Origin: [Flexibacter] sp. ATCC 35103
GTDB taxonomy: Bacteria; Bacteroidota; Bacteroidia; Flavobacteriales; Flavobacteriaceae
Length of the DNA stretch: 64,000 nt
Direction of reading: 5' to 3'
NCBI RefSeq assembly: GCF_001975985.1
Contig: NZ_MTQF01000003.1
Location: 121,025 to 185,024 of the forward strand
The notes below the pieces were generated by a model that ran no database searches, was not told the DNA's origin, and saw only the letters and a program-made list of their open reading frames with translations. This document shows, piece by piece, positions 25,957 to 34,562 of this stretch. The position numbers were made by a program, and so were the translations under genes. Every line of letters starts with the position of its first letter. Within the stretch, counting starts at the first letter, position 1.

Positions 25957-27855
25957 TTAATACGCTCTCGCGTCTTTTCCTTCATAAAAATTCATAAAAG
26001 CCCTGTTTACAACACGATTTCCTCCCGGTGTAGGATAGTCACCTGTAAAGTACCAGTCTCCAAGATTTTTCGGACATGCAATATGCAAATCTTCTACCTT
26101 TTGGAAAATAATTTTTACTTCAGCATTGATTTCCGGAGAACTCAACATTTCAGCAATTTTATCTGAAACTTCTTCCGGAGTAAACTGATCGTAAATTGCA
26201 GTTACATAATTCACAACATCACTATCAACATAGTTTTCCTGTGCTTTACATTTTGCATAAACTTCATCTACGATATGATATAAGTTTCTTTCTTTTAATA
26301 AAGCTAATGCTGCTCTAAAAGCAACAAGACCTTCAAGTTTAGCCATGTCAATTCCGTAACAATCAGGGTAACGAATTTGTGGAGCTGATGAAACAATTAC
26401 AATACGCTTAGGATTTAAACGATCCATCATTTTAATGATACTCATTTTAAGCGTTGTACCACGAACGATACTGTCGTCGATAATAACAAGATTGTCAGTT
26501 GGTTTAATCACTCCGTAAGTCACATCATAAACGTGCGCTACTAAATCATCACGACTGCTATCTTCTGTAATAAAGGTTCTAAGTTTAGCATCTTTAATAG
26601 CAACTTTTTCTGTACGTATTTTTACAGCTAATAATTCCTGTAAAGTTTCAGCAGTAAGTGTATTTCTGTTGGCTAAAATATAATTGTTTTTTCTTTGATT
26701 TAAAAAATCCTGAGCTGCTTCGACTAAACCATAAAATGAAGTTTCTGCAGTATTCGGGATATAAGAAAAAACAGTATTGTCTGTATCGCTGTCAATTGAT
26801 TCTAAAACAGCCGGTAAAATTAATTTTCCTAAATTTTTACGTTCCTGGTAGATTTCAGCGTCACTTCCTCTTGAAAAATAAATTCTTTCAAAAGAACATG
26901 CTTTTTTAACTGTTGGTTCTAAAATTTGTTCCATAGAAACTTTTCCGCTTTTCTTAATAATCAAAGCATTTCCCGGCTCAATTTCCTGAACACTTTCAAA
27001 AGGCACATTAAATACGGTTTGAATAACCGGTCTTTCAGAAGCTACAACAACTACTTCATCATCCTGATAAAAGTAAGCCGGACGAATTCCTGCAGGATCT
27101 CTAAAAACAAAAGCATCACCGTGACCCAGTAATCCGGCCATTGCGTAACCTCCGTCTAAATTTTTAGCAGAACGTCCTAGTATTTTAGCAATATCTAATC
27201 GATCTGCAATTACCGGAGAAGCTTCTCTTTTAGAGTAACCTTCGGCTTTACAGTCTTGATAAAGCTGCATTACTTCTTTGTCAAGAAAATGCCCTATTTT
27301 TTCCATAACTGTAACAGTATCCGCCATTTCTTTTGGATGCTGCCCAAGTTCTACTAAATTTTCAAAAAGTTCTTTAACATTCGTCATATTAAAGTTACCA
27401 GCCAAAATTAGATTACGATGCATCCAGTTACTCTGACGCAAAAATGGATGTACGCTTTCTATGCTGTTTTTTCCGAAAGTTCCATAACGTACGTGGCCTA
27501 AAAATAATTCACCAACGTACGGAATTTCAGCTTTGATTTTGTTTATGTCGTCAGCGATTTCAGGTTTCGCAGTCAATTCTTCATTGATACGATCGTTGAT
27601 TTGCTTAAAAACATCTTGTATAGGCTGGGCATGATTCGAACGAACTCTGCTAATGTAGCGCTGTCCAGGTTCAACATCTAATTTGATGCTTGCAAAACCT
27701 GCACCATCCTGGCCACGGTTATGCTGCTTCTCCATCATTAGATACATTTTTTGTATCCCGTAAAAAGCAGTTCCGTATTTTTCTTTGTAATATTCAAGCG
27801 GTTTAAGAAGTCTAACTAAGGCTATACCACATTCGTGTTTTAAAGCGTCGCTCAT
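25957..27855 (-). CDS. purF: Amidophosphoribosyltransferase, long Bacteroidota form
   Basis: A 632-residue enzyme for the first committed step of purine synthesis (PRPP plus glutamine to phosphoribosylamine). The N-terminal class II glutaminase domain has its likely nucleophile in KHECGIAL (Cys9), then QHNRGQDGAG and GHVRYGT. The C-terminal phosphoribosyltransferase domain has the PRPP-binding LVIIDDSIVRGTT. It is longer than the usual roughly 470-500 residues, with inserted segments in both domains, a form seen in this phylum. A separate standard purF elsewhere in the genome cannot be excluded. The propeptide before Cys9 would need removal. Confidence 0.9.
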   Translation of the reverse strand: MSDALKHECGIALVRLLKPLEYYKEKYGTAFYGIQKMYLMMEKQHNRGQDGAGFASIKLDVEPGQRYISRVRSNHAQPIQDVFKQINDRINEELTAKPEIADDINKIKAEIPYVGELFLGHVRYGTFGKNSIESVHPFLRQSNWMHRNLILAGNFNMTNVKELFENLVELGQHPKEMADTVTVMEKIGHFLDKEVMQLYQDCKAEGYSKREASPVIADRLDIAKILGRSAKNLDGGYAMAGLLGHGDAFVFRDPAGIRPAYFYQDDEVVVVASERPVIQTVFNVPFESVQEIEPGNALIIKKSGKVSMEQILEPTVKKACSFERIYFSRGSDAEIYQERKNLGKLILPAVLESIDSDTDNTVFSYIPNTAETSFYGLVEAAQDFLNQRKNNYILANRNTLTAETLQELLAVKIRTEKVAIKDAKLRTFITEDSSRDDLVAHVYDVTYGVIKPTDNLVIIDDSIVRGTTLKMSIIKMMDRLNPKRIVIVSSAPQIRYPDCYGIDMAKLEGLVAFRAALALLKERNLYHIVDEVYAKCKAQENYVDSDVVNYVTAIYDQFTPEEVSDKIAEMLSSPEINAEVKIIFQKVEDLHIACPKNLGDWYFTGDYPTPGGNRVVNRAFMNFYEGKDARAY

Positions 27856-27902
27856 TGTTTTTTGTATTTTGTGTTGTTGTAAGTTGTGCGTAATAACGTA
27901 AT

Positions 27903-27926
27903 AAAAAAGCCCCGTTTTATCGAGGC
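27903..27926 (-). terminator. Terminator after the PfkB kinase gene
   Basis: On the minus strand GCCTCG-ATAAAA-CGGGGC followed by six T. It separates the kinase gene from purF, so the two are not simply one operon. Confidence 0.75.
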
Positions 27927-27935
27927 TTCAAGGCA

Positions 27936-28859
27936 TTATATTTCTATGTCAAACTGAGTTAACGACTTAAACTGTTGTAATCGAATCGCTACTTCTGCTT
28001 TGCTTAATGTTTCCATCCTTTCGGTTCCAAATTTCTCTACACAAAATGAAGCTAAATTAGATCCGTATATAATTGCATTTTTCATATTGCCAAAAGAAAT
28101 GTTTTCACTCTGTGCAATGAATCCTGAAAAACCACCTGCAAAAGTGTCTCCTGCTCCTGTTGGATCAAAAACATCTTCTAATGGTAAAGCCGGCGCAAAG
28201 AATACTTCTCTGTTATGGAATAAAAGTGCTCCGTGTTCTCCTTTTTTGATCACCACATATTTTGGTCCCAATTCCTGGATTTTGTTTGCCGCTTTTACTA
28301 ATGAATATTCTCCTGAAAGCTGTCTTGCTTCTTCATCATTGATTGTTATAACGTCTACACGTTTGATTACATCTAATAATTCAGGAAGAGCGCAATCCAT
28401 CCAAAAGTTCATAGTATCTAAAACTACTAATTTTGGTTTTTTCTCCATTTGGTCTAAAACGCTGCTTTGTACTAAAGGATGTAAGTTTCCTAACATCACA
28501 ACATCAGCATCTTTATAGTTCTGAGGAACTTTTGGTTGAAAATCAGCCAAAACGTTTAATTCAGTTACAAGAGTGTCTCTTGAGTTTAAATCGTTGTGAT
28601 ATAAACCGCTCCAGAAAAAGGTTTTTCCGCCTTTTACAATTTCGATACCAGAGATATCAATATTTCTTGAAGTTAAAAGATCTAAATGTTCTTGAGGGAA
28701 ATCGTCGCCAACTACAGAAACAATGGCCGATTGTAAGTTAAAAAATGATGCTGATAAACCGATGTACGTTGCAGCACCACCTAATATTTTATCTGTTTTT
28801 CCGAAAGGAGTTTCGATAGCATCGAAAGCAACCGTTCCAACAATCAATAATTTATTCAT
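27936..28859 (-). CDS. PfkB family sugar/nucleoside kinase
   Basis: A 307-residue ribokinase-fold enzyme. It has an N-terminal substrate region KILGGAATYIGLSAS and the PfkB signature DPTGAGDTFAGG at residues 232-243, with catalytic Asp238. The family phosphorylates sugars, adenosine or related substrates. The substrate is not readable here. It lies upstream of purF on the same strand, with a terminator between them. Confidence 0.9.
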   Translation of the reverse strand: MNKLLIVGTVAFDAIETPFGKTDKILGGAATYIGLSASFFNLQSAIVSVVGDDFPQEHLDLLTSRNIDISGIEIVKGGKTFFWSGLYHNDLNSRDTLVTELNVLADFQPKVPQNYKDADVVMLGNLHPLVQSSVLDQMEKKPKLVVLDTMNFWMDCALPELLDVIKRVDVITINDEEARQLSGEYSLVKAANKIQELGPKYVVIKKGEHGALLFHNREVFFAPALPLEDVFDPTGAGDTFAGGFSGFIAQSENISFGNMKNAIIYGSNLASFCVEKFGTERMETLSKAEVAIRLQQFKSLTQFDIEI

Positions 28860-28882
28860 TTTATGAATTTCGAATTAGGGTG

Positions 28883-28913
28883 CAAAGATACTTCATAAGT
28901 TACAATATTGCAA
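28883..28913 (-). promoter_or_regulatory. PfkB kinase gene promoter
   Basis: On the minus strand TTG (28913-28911), a 20-bp spacer and TATCTTTG (28890-28883), a full match to the Bacteroidota promoter consensus, 23 bp upstream of the start codon. Confidence 0.7.
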
Positions 28914-29104
28914 CGGTTTAGGTTCTCAAAATTTTCATAAAAAAACAATATCGTTTGCGGGGCTAAAACTATTGTAAATGAATGAATTGTATTTGATTGT
29001 TACGAGTGCTTAAAATATGTTTTTTGGTTTTAAATCGCAAGAGTTATTTTTGAAAAAAGCGTTGAAGATTTTAGTTAGATTTGTTTAAAGATCAAATCTT
29101 ATTT

Positions 29105-29689
29105 ATGAAGAAAATTCTAATCTTATTAATATTCCTTTGTTTCTAGATTTCCTGTGAAAGAAAAGAACCCAATTTTTCTGAAGAAATGATTGAGAAGTTG
29201 GCAGATCGAGGAGAAGTTAAAAATGAAATTGTTAGATTGCCACCTCCACCAGCATCATTTACGGATTTATATTTTGGTGTAAATCGTGATGAAATTGTTT
29301 TGACAAATGGTGATGCGCTATTTTTGTTTTATAAAGAAGATTATTCTGGAAAATTCAAGTCCTTCAAAGAGTTTTTAAGTGCCGTTTTAAATGATGGTTT
29401 TGTTTTGGATAAAAAACTATTTAAAAACCCAAGATATCCAAAAAGGTTTACATTAAATCAAAAAATAGAAAAAGAATATTCAGATTTAGGATTTGATCAA
29501 TTTTTTAAAAAGTATTCTAAGCCGTCAGGTAAAAAAGGAGTTTTACAACTTAACAAATCAACTATGAAATCTGAAGAAGGAGAATATCTTACGGTTACTT
29601 ATCTTATGTATAAAAACAAATATGACATAAGCAGAGATTGTTATCAGGGAATAGATTACTTAAGAAAGAGAGAAGATTCATTCAGATAA
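29105..29689 (+). pseudogene. Lipoprotein gene interrupted by a stop codon in the signal peptide
   Basis: From ATG 29105 the frame reads MKKILILLIFLCF, then TAG (29144-29146), then ISCERKEPNFSEEM and on without interruption to 29689. The stop is immediately before the lipobox cysteine (ISC). Replacing that one codon, for example by TTG, would give a normal lipoprotein of 194 codons including the restored one. The downstream frame alone offers ATG 29186 (167 residues), but that product would lack export. The mature part is an uncharacterised lysine-rich domain. It is either a recent nonsense mutation or a sequence error; the rest of the frame is intact, which argues for recency. Confidence 0.65.
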
Positions 29690-29702
29690 CAACCTACAAC
29701 TA

Positions 29703-29855
29703 TTAGGTTTTTAAAATTTCCCGCTTTTTTTCCTCCCATTTTTCATTAAACTTTTCTAAAGACATCGTTGGAGATTTTTCAGCCGTTTTTATCCATTTCA
29801 GGAAATCTTTTTTAGATAATTTGCTGTTATTCGGATTGTTTTTCTTTTCAATCAT
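29703..29855 (-). CDS. Small hypothetical protein, 50 residues
   Basis: A short frame from ATG 29855 encoding a highly charged protein (MIEKKNNPNNSKLSKKDFLK, then WIKTAEKSPTMSLEKFNEKW and a Lys/Glu-rich end). It begins 18 nt after the anti-sigma gene's stop on the same strand, so it is probably the third gene of the sigma operon. The amphipathic, lysine/glutamate-rich make-up resembles small regulatory or antitoxin-like proteins, but I do not recognise a family. Confidence 0.5.
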   Translation of the reverse strand: MIEKKNNPNNSKLSKKDFLKWIKTAEKSPTMSLEKFNEKWEEKKREILKT

Positions 29856-29873
29856 AATTATTCAAAATAAATT

Positions 29874-30269
29874 CTACAATTCATACTTCTTATCAAAATA
29901 ATTCTTCAAAACCCCAATCTGAACTAATATCATAAAAGGAACTATTAAAAGAGAATACAGTATGTTTTTAGAAAAATGAATTCCTGAAAATAAGGCAGAT
30001 ACTTTATCAGAATATGTTTTGGCTATTTCAAAATTAGAAGTATTATTATTTGAATAAACAGCATAAAAGGTCAAAGCAATTAAACTGATGCCAATAAATA
30101 TCCAGGTCGAGTTAGAAATCAACGGTTTGTAAGCTTTGATTTTGCTTTGTTCAGCCACTAAAACCTGAGACATTATCTTTGAAGTAAAGTCAAAAGATGG
30201 CGATTCCAAAGTGTTTTCGCGCATCATTTTTTCAATCAGATTTTCTATTTCTTTATCATTTTCTTTCAT
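29874..30269 (-). CDS. Putative anti-sigma factor, two membrane segments
   Basis: A 131-residue protein: a charged cytoplasmic N-terminal region (about 1-68), a membrane segment (about 70-88, WIFIGISLIALTFYAVY), a short external loop, and a second membrane segment (about 104-122). Its gene overlaps the end of the ECF sigma gene by 14 bp, the classic arrangement of a sigma factor with its membrane-bound regulator. It lacks a clear HxxxCxxC zinc motif. The anti-sigma role is inferred from position and topology. Confidence 0.75.
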   Translation of the reverse strand: MKENDKEIENLIEKMMRENTLESPSFDFTSKIMSQVLVAEQSKIKAYKPLISNSTWIFIGISLIALTFYAVYSNNNTSNFEIAKTYSDKVSALFSGIHFSKNILYSLLIVPFMILVQIGVLKNYFDKKYEL

Positions 30270-30840
30270 AACATTCTATTATTTCTGGTTCTAATTGCTT
30301 TTTCAAAATTACGGCTAATTTCTGTCGGCTTCTAAATAATTTTACCTTCACATTATTAGCATTAATGCTCATGATTTTCGCTATTTCTTCTAAACTCTGA
30401 TCTTCAAAATAAAATAAAGTTAGCAAGAAATTTTCTTCACTTGGTAATAAATTCAAACAATTTTGAATCGTTTGCTTTCGTTCCTTATCCTCTAAAGCGC
30501 TCAAGGCATTATCCATCGTTTTTATTAAATGAGCCGAAAATTCATCGATGGAGATATTGTTGTCTTCTTTTTTATTTTTTTTCAAACGATCTAAACACGT
30601 ATTATAAGCAATTTTATAAATCCAGGTCGAGAATTTAGAATCTCCTTTAAACTTTGCCAGAGAACTATATACTTTAATAAAGGTGTCTTGCGCAACTTCC
30701 TCAGCTTCTTCTCTGTTTTTGATCATTTTAAGAGCCAATGTAAAAATCATATCCTTATAACGATCTACCAACACGGCAAAAGAATTAGTCTCGCCCTGTA
30801 TAATTTTATCGATATAATGTTGATCGCTTGTTGTGCTCAT
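30256..30840 (-). CDS. ECF sigma factor
   Basis: A 194-residue RNA polymerase sigma-70 factor of the extracytoplasmic-function type. Region 2 spans about 20-90 (LVDRYKDMIFTLALKMIKNR, EEVAQDTFIKVYSSL) and region 4 about 125-180 (LPSEENFLLTLFYFEDQSLE, NNVKVKLFRSRQKL). It is cotranscribed with an overlapping membrane anti-sigma gene. Its own upstream region carries a TGTAAC-N17-CGTC motif, also found before the divergent DUF6249 gene. This suggests autoregulation plus control of that gene. Confidence 0.93.
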   Translation of the reverse strand: MSTTSDQHYIDKIIQGETNSFAVLVDRYKDMIFTLALKMIKNREEAEEVAQDTFIKVYSSLAKFKGDSKFSTWIYKIAYNTCLDRLKKNKKEDNNISIDEFSAHLIKTMDNALSALEDKERKQTIQNCLNLLPSEENFLLTLFYFEDQSLEEIAKIMSINANNVKVKLFRSRQKLAVILKKQLEPEIIECYERK

Positions 30841-30849
30841 ATTATATAG

Positions 30850-30876
30850 GACGATAGTTCTTTTAATTAGGTTACA
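30850..30876 (-). promoter_or_regulatory. ECF-type promoter of the sigma operon
   Basis: On the minus strand TGTAAC (30876-30871), 17 bp, CGTC (30853-30850). It is identical in motif and spacing to the element before the DUF6249 gene. It ends only 9 bp from the start codon, implying a leaderless or nearly leaderless mRNA. Confidence 0.65.
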
Positions 30877-31060
30877 AAAAAAGTGAAATTTTATTTTTTT
30901 TTAAATTTCAACTTTTAGTCTATAATATATGCATAGAACTTTGAGAAAGATTTAGCATTTTTAAAAAATAATTACAGACTCAAAATTAACTCATAATCAG
31001 CAAGTTTTAGTCCCGGGACTTCGAAATGATTTAAAAATTTAGAATTTATTTTCAAATAGT

Positions 31061-31087
31061 TGTAACCTCAATTTAAAACATGTCGTC
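31061..31087 (+). promoter_or_regulatory. ECF-type promoter of the DUF6249 gene
   Basis: TGTAAC (31061-31066), 17 bp, CGTC (31084-31087), 36 bp before the ATG. The -35 motif extends to TTGTAACCT in both divergent copies. Confidence 0.65.
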
Positions 31088-31123
31088 ATATGGGTATCAA
31101 TCAATTATAAAAACATAAAAATT

Positions 31124-31471
31124 ATGGGACCAGAAATTTTAATACCAATTAGTCTTTTTTTAATGATCTTCGGGATTGTTTATCTTATTTACTCAACAAG
31201 AAACAGAGAACGTTTAGCACTTATAGAAAAAGGTGTTGATGCCAGTATCTTTTTAAAAGGACACGGAAAAGGTGTTCCATTATGGAAAGTGTTTGTTGTC
31301 AATCTGGCTTTTTTATTAATAGGGAGCGGAATAGGGATTTTTGTCGCGTTGCTAATCACGACTTACACTTCGCTTGCTGATTCTGCGGTTTATCCGTCTA
31401 TTATTTTTATTATGGCTGGAGTTGGTTTACTTGCAGGGTTTAACAAAGCTAAAGACTTAGATAAAGAGTAA
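31124..31471 (+). CDS. DUF6249 family membrane protein
   Basis: A 115-residue protein with three likely membrane segments (about 5-23, 55-78 and 88-106) and the conserved RERLALIEKGVDAS motif between the first two. The function is unknown. It is divergent from the ECF sigma operon and preceded by a matching ECF promoter, so it is likely a direct target of that sigma factor. Confidence 0.85.
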   Translation: MGPEILIPISLFLMIFGIVYLIYSTRNRERLALIEKGVDASIFLKGHGKGVPLWKVFVVNLAFLLIGSGIGIFVALLITTYTSLADSAVYPSIIFIMAGVGLLAGFNKAKDLDKE

Positions 31472-31489
31472 ATTATTTTAAGAATATTA

Positions 31490-31527
31490 AAAATGCGTCA
31501 GGAGCGATTGTTCCTGACGCATTTTTT
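31490..31527. terminator. Bidirectional terminator between the DUF6249 gene and rnhA
   Basis: The arms ATGCGTCAGGA and TCCTGACGCAT form a perfect 11-bp stem with flanking A and T runs, serving both convergent genes. Confidence 0.85.
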
Positions 31528-32003
31528 TATGATTTAGATCCTATGGTTTCATAGTAAACATCTACCGAAAGATTTTTTTGCATTGATGCCATAACAGCTA
31601 ATTCATCGCAACGTTCATTTTGAGGATGGTTGTTATGCCCTTTTATCCATTTAAAATCGACTTGGTGTTTGCGGTAAATAATTAAGAAACGCTTCCAGAG
31701 ATCTGGATTTTTTTTGCCGGTATAATTTTTTTTCTCCCAGCCAAAAACCCATTTTTTGACAACAGAATCAATTACGTATTTAGAATCAGAAACCACTAAA
31801 ACCTTCATGTTTGGATTTTTTAGTTTTTCCAGACCTACAATTACAGCCAAAAGTTCCATCCTGTTATTAGTCGTGAGCCTGAAACCCTCATAGAATTCCT
31901 TTTTATGTGGTGTCCCAACCAATTCCATTACTACTCCATAACCCCCGTTTCCCGGATTTCCTTTCGCAGCGCCATCAGTATATATATGTACTTCGTGATT
32001 CAT
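31527..32003 (-). CDS. rnhA: Ribonuclease HI
   Basis: A 158-residue enzyme cleaving the RNA strand of RNA-DNA hybrids. The DEDD catalytic residues are present: Asp10 (YTDGAAKGNPG), Glu50 (NNRMELLA), Asp73 (VSDSKYV) and Asp133 (NERCDELA), with the basic WKRF..W..KGH region. It shares a terminator with the DUF6249 gene. Confidence 0.95.
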   Translation of the reverse strand: MNHEVHIYTDGAAKGNPGNGGYGVVMELVGTPHKKEFYEGFRLTTNNRMELLAVIVGLEKLKNPNMKVLVVSDSKYVIDSVVKKWVFGWEKKNYTGKKNPDLWKRFLIIYRKHQVDFKWIKGHNNHPQNERCDELAVMASMQKNLSVDVYYETIGSKS

Positions 32004-32006
32004 TTT

Positions 32007-32092
32007 AGACTTCTTAGATTTTAGATTGTTAGACTTCTTAGATTTTTGTTTTTGGATCTCCTAGATTTTATATTCCAGACTTCTTAGATTTT
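32007..32092. repeat. Three direct repeats of AGACTTCTTAGATTTT
   Basis: Copies are at 32007-32022, 32031-32046 and 32077-32092. Near-inverted matches (TTAAGAAGTCTTATGTCTAA) follow at about 32111-32130. They fill the gap between purN and rnhA. No gene is seen. Confidence 0.7.
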
Positions 32093-32143
32093 AATTTCAA
32101 ATAATAAAAATTTAAGAAGTCTTATGTCTAAGAAATTTAAAGT

Positions 32144-32707
32144 CTAATCCTCTAATAGTCTCGAAATAATTTCCGGAAAATACTTTTGTTCCAGTTCATG
32201 AATCTTTTCTGCTACTGTTTCCGGAGTATCTTCATCTGTCAAGGCTACATTTTTTTGAAAAATAATACCTCCTTCATCATAATGTTCATTTACATAATGA
32301 ATAGAAATTCCGGTTTCTTTCTCCTTATTATTAATTATAGCTCTGTGTATGTGCATTCCGTACATTCCCTTTCCTCCATAGTTAGGCAAAAGAGCGGGAT
32401 GTATGTTGATTATTTTGTTGGGATATTTTTCGATTATATGGTCCGGAAATTTCAATAAAAAACCTGCAAGAACTATCATATCCGGGTCGATTTCTTGTAT
32501 CTTTTGTAAGAGGTTACTTTCTAATAATTCGCTTTTTGAGAAGATTTCGGTCGGAATTTGATGATTTTTTGCTCTTTCGATAACTTTCGCCGAAGCATTA
32601 TTCGTAAAAACAGAAACGACTTTTGCAATTTTAGTTTTAGCAAAATATTTAATGATGTTTTCAGCATTAGTCCCTGAACCTGAGGCAAAAACAATAATTT
32701 TTTTCAT
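32144..32707 (-). CDS. purN: Phosphoribosylglycinamide formyltransferase
   Basis: A 187-residue enzyme that transfers a formyl group from 10-formyl-tetrahydrofolate to GAR in purine synthesis. The N-terminal phosphate loop is FASGSGTNAENI. The catalytic trio is Asn101 and His103 (NIHPALLPNYGG) with Asp144 (HYDEGGIIF). It is divergent from acpP. Confidence 0.95.
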   Translation of the reverse strand: MKKIIVFASGSGTNAENIIKYFAKTKIAKVVSVFTNNASAKVIERAKNHQIPTEIFSKSELLESNLLQKIQEIDPDMIVLAGFLLKFPDHIIEKYPNKIINIHPALLPNYGGKGMYGMHIHRAIINNKEKETGISIHYVNEHYDEGGIIFQKNVALTDEDTPETVAEKIHELEQKYFPEIISRLLED

Positions 32708-32844
32708 AATAGAATGTAATTTGAGAATGCAAAAAACGGAATAATAATCGAAAATAAATAGTATTAAAAAGTCTTTCTTGAAATTAATTTTATAAATTAG
32801 TGTTACATTTATAAACTAAATCGTGGTTTTAAAATAAAGTTTTT

Positions 32845-32852
32845 TATTTTTG
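32845..32852 (+). promoter_or_regulatory. acpP promoter, -7 element
   Basis: TATTTTTG matches TAnnTTTG, 30 bp before the acpP start codon. Confidence 0.5.
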
Positions 32853-32882
32853 CCAACAAATTAAATTCTAAAATTAAAGATT

Positions 32883-33119
32883 ATGTCAGACATTGCATCA
32901 AGAGTAAAAGCGATTATCGTAGACAAATTAGGTGTTGACGAAAACGAAGTTGTAACAGAAGCAAGCTTCACTAATGATTTAGGAGCTGACTCATTAGACA
33001 CTGTTGAGCTTATTATGGAATTCGAAAAAGAATTTGATATTCAAATTCCAGACGATCAAGCAGAAAACATTGCTACTGTTGGTCAAGCTATTTCTTATAT
33101 CGAGGAAGCTAAAAAATAA
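32883..33119 (+). CDS. acpP: Acyl carrier protein
   Basis: A 78-residue acidic helical protein carrying growing acyl chains. The 4'-phosphopantetheine attachment serine is Ser37 in [11 protein letters not shown]. It is followed by fabF and rnc, the conserved acpP-fabF-rnc order. Confidence 0.98.
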   Translation: MSDIASRVKAIIVDKLGVDENEVVTEASFTNDLGADSLDTVELIMEFEKEFDIQIPDDQAENIATVGQAISYIEEAKK

Positions 33120-33299
33120 TAATACTGCACCCGATTTTTATATTCTATAAGTCGGGTGTTATTATTTTTTTAAAATTTAAATTTCGATTGGTTTTCAATC
33201 AAAAAGATATATTTATATTGTAATGCCCATGGCTCTTAAGTAAACAATACAATTAAGAAAGCGTGGGTTTTATTTGTTTAAAGTACAAAACACATATTT

Positions 33300-34553
33300 A
33301 TGACGTTAAAGCGAGTTGTTGTAACAGGATTAGGTGCTCTTACTCCGATCGGGAATAATATCCAGGATTACTGGGAGGCACTTGTGAATGGGGTTAGCGG
33401 AGCCGCTCCTATCACGTATTATGATACAGAGAAGCATAAAACGAAATTTGCCTGTGAAGTAAAAAACTTCAATATTGAAGATTACATGGATCGCAAGGAA
33501 TCTCGAAGATTAGATAAATTCGCTCAATATGCTGTTGCTGCAAGTGATGAGGCTATTAAAGATGCCGGACTTACAAATGACAATATCGACAAAACAAGAG
33601 TTGGTGTTATCTGGGGAGCAGGAATTGGAGGATTAGAAACTTTTCAGGAAGAAGTTATTTATTATGCCAAAGGAGACGGAACGCCAAAATTCAATCCGTT
33701 TTTTATTCCTAAAATGATTGCCGATATTGCTCCTGCGCACATTTCTATGCGTAATGGTTATATGGGACCAAATTATACTACTGTTTCTGCATGTGCATCT
33801 TCTGCAAATGCATTAATTGATGCTTTTAACTACATCCGTTTAGGAATGTGTGATGTTATTGTATCAGGTGGATCTGAGGCTGCGATTACAATTGCAGGTA
33901 TGGGAGGTTTTAATTCTATGCACGCCTTATCAACAAGAAATGAAAGTCCTGAAACAGCTTCAAGACCTTTTGATGCAACCAGAGATGGTTTTGTATTAGG
34001 TGAAGGAGCAGGAGCTTTAGTTCTTGAAGAATATGAACATGCTAAAGCCAGAGGCGCAAAAATTTATTGCGAAGTTGGTGGTGGCGGAATGTCATCTGAT
34101 GCTTACCACTTAACGGCACCACATCCGGAAGGAATTGGCGTTATTGCTGTAATGAAAAACACATTAAGAGATGCAGGAATGACTCCTGAAGATGTGGATC
34201 ATATCAACACTCACGGAACTTCTACTCCATTAGGAGATGTTGCCGAATTAAAAGCAATTAGTGCTGTTTTTGGCGATCATGCAAAAACAATCAATATAAA
34301 CTCTACTAAATCAATGACCGGACACTTACTTGGTGCTGCCGGAGCTATTGAAGCAATTGCTTCCATTTTAGCAATGCAACATAGTATTGTTCCTCCAACT
34401 ATTAATCATACAGTAGTGGATGAAAACATTGATCCGTCATTGAATCTTACCTTAAACAAACCTCAAAAAAGAGAAGTAAATGTTGCCATGAGTAACACTT
34501 TTGGTTTTGGTGGACACAATGCATGCGTATTGTTTAAAAAATTAGTTGACTAA
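33300..34553 (+). CDS. fabF: 3-oxoacyl-[ACP] synthase II
   Basis: A 417-residue condensing enzyme of fatty-acid elongation. The catalytic cysteine is Cys165 (VSACASSANA), with the two histidines in NTHGTSTPLGD and SMTGHLLGAAGA, and the C-terminal NTFGFGGHN loop. It lies downstream of acpP and 9 nt before rnc. Confidence 0.97.
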   Translation: MTLKRVVVTGLGALTPIGNNIQDYWEALVNGVSGAAPITYYDTEKHKTKFACEVKNFNIEDYMDRKESRRLDKFAQYAVAASDEAIKDAGLTNDNIDKTRVGVIWGAGIGGLETFQEEVIYYAKGDGTPKFNPFFIPKMIADIAPAHISMRNGYMGPNYTTVSACASSANALIDAFNYIRLGMCDVIVSGGSEAAITIAGMGGFNSMHALSTRNESPETASRPFDATRDGFVLGEGAGALVLEEYEHAKARGAKIYCEVGGGGMSSDAYHLTAPHPEGIGVIAVMKNTLRDAGMTPEDVDHINTHGTSTPLGDVAELKAISAVFGDHAKTININSTKSMTGHLLGAAGAIEAIASILAMQHSIVPPTINHTVVDENIDPSLNLTLNKPQKREVNVAMSNTFGFGGHNACVLFKKLVD

Positions 34554-34562
34554 TTTCTGTAT

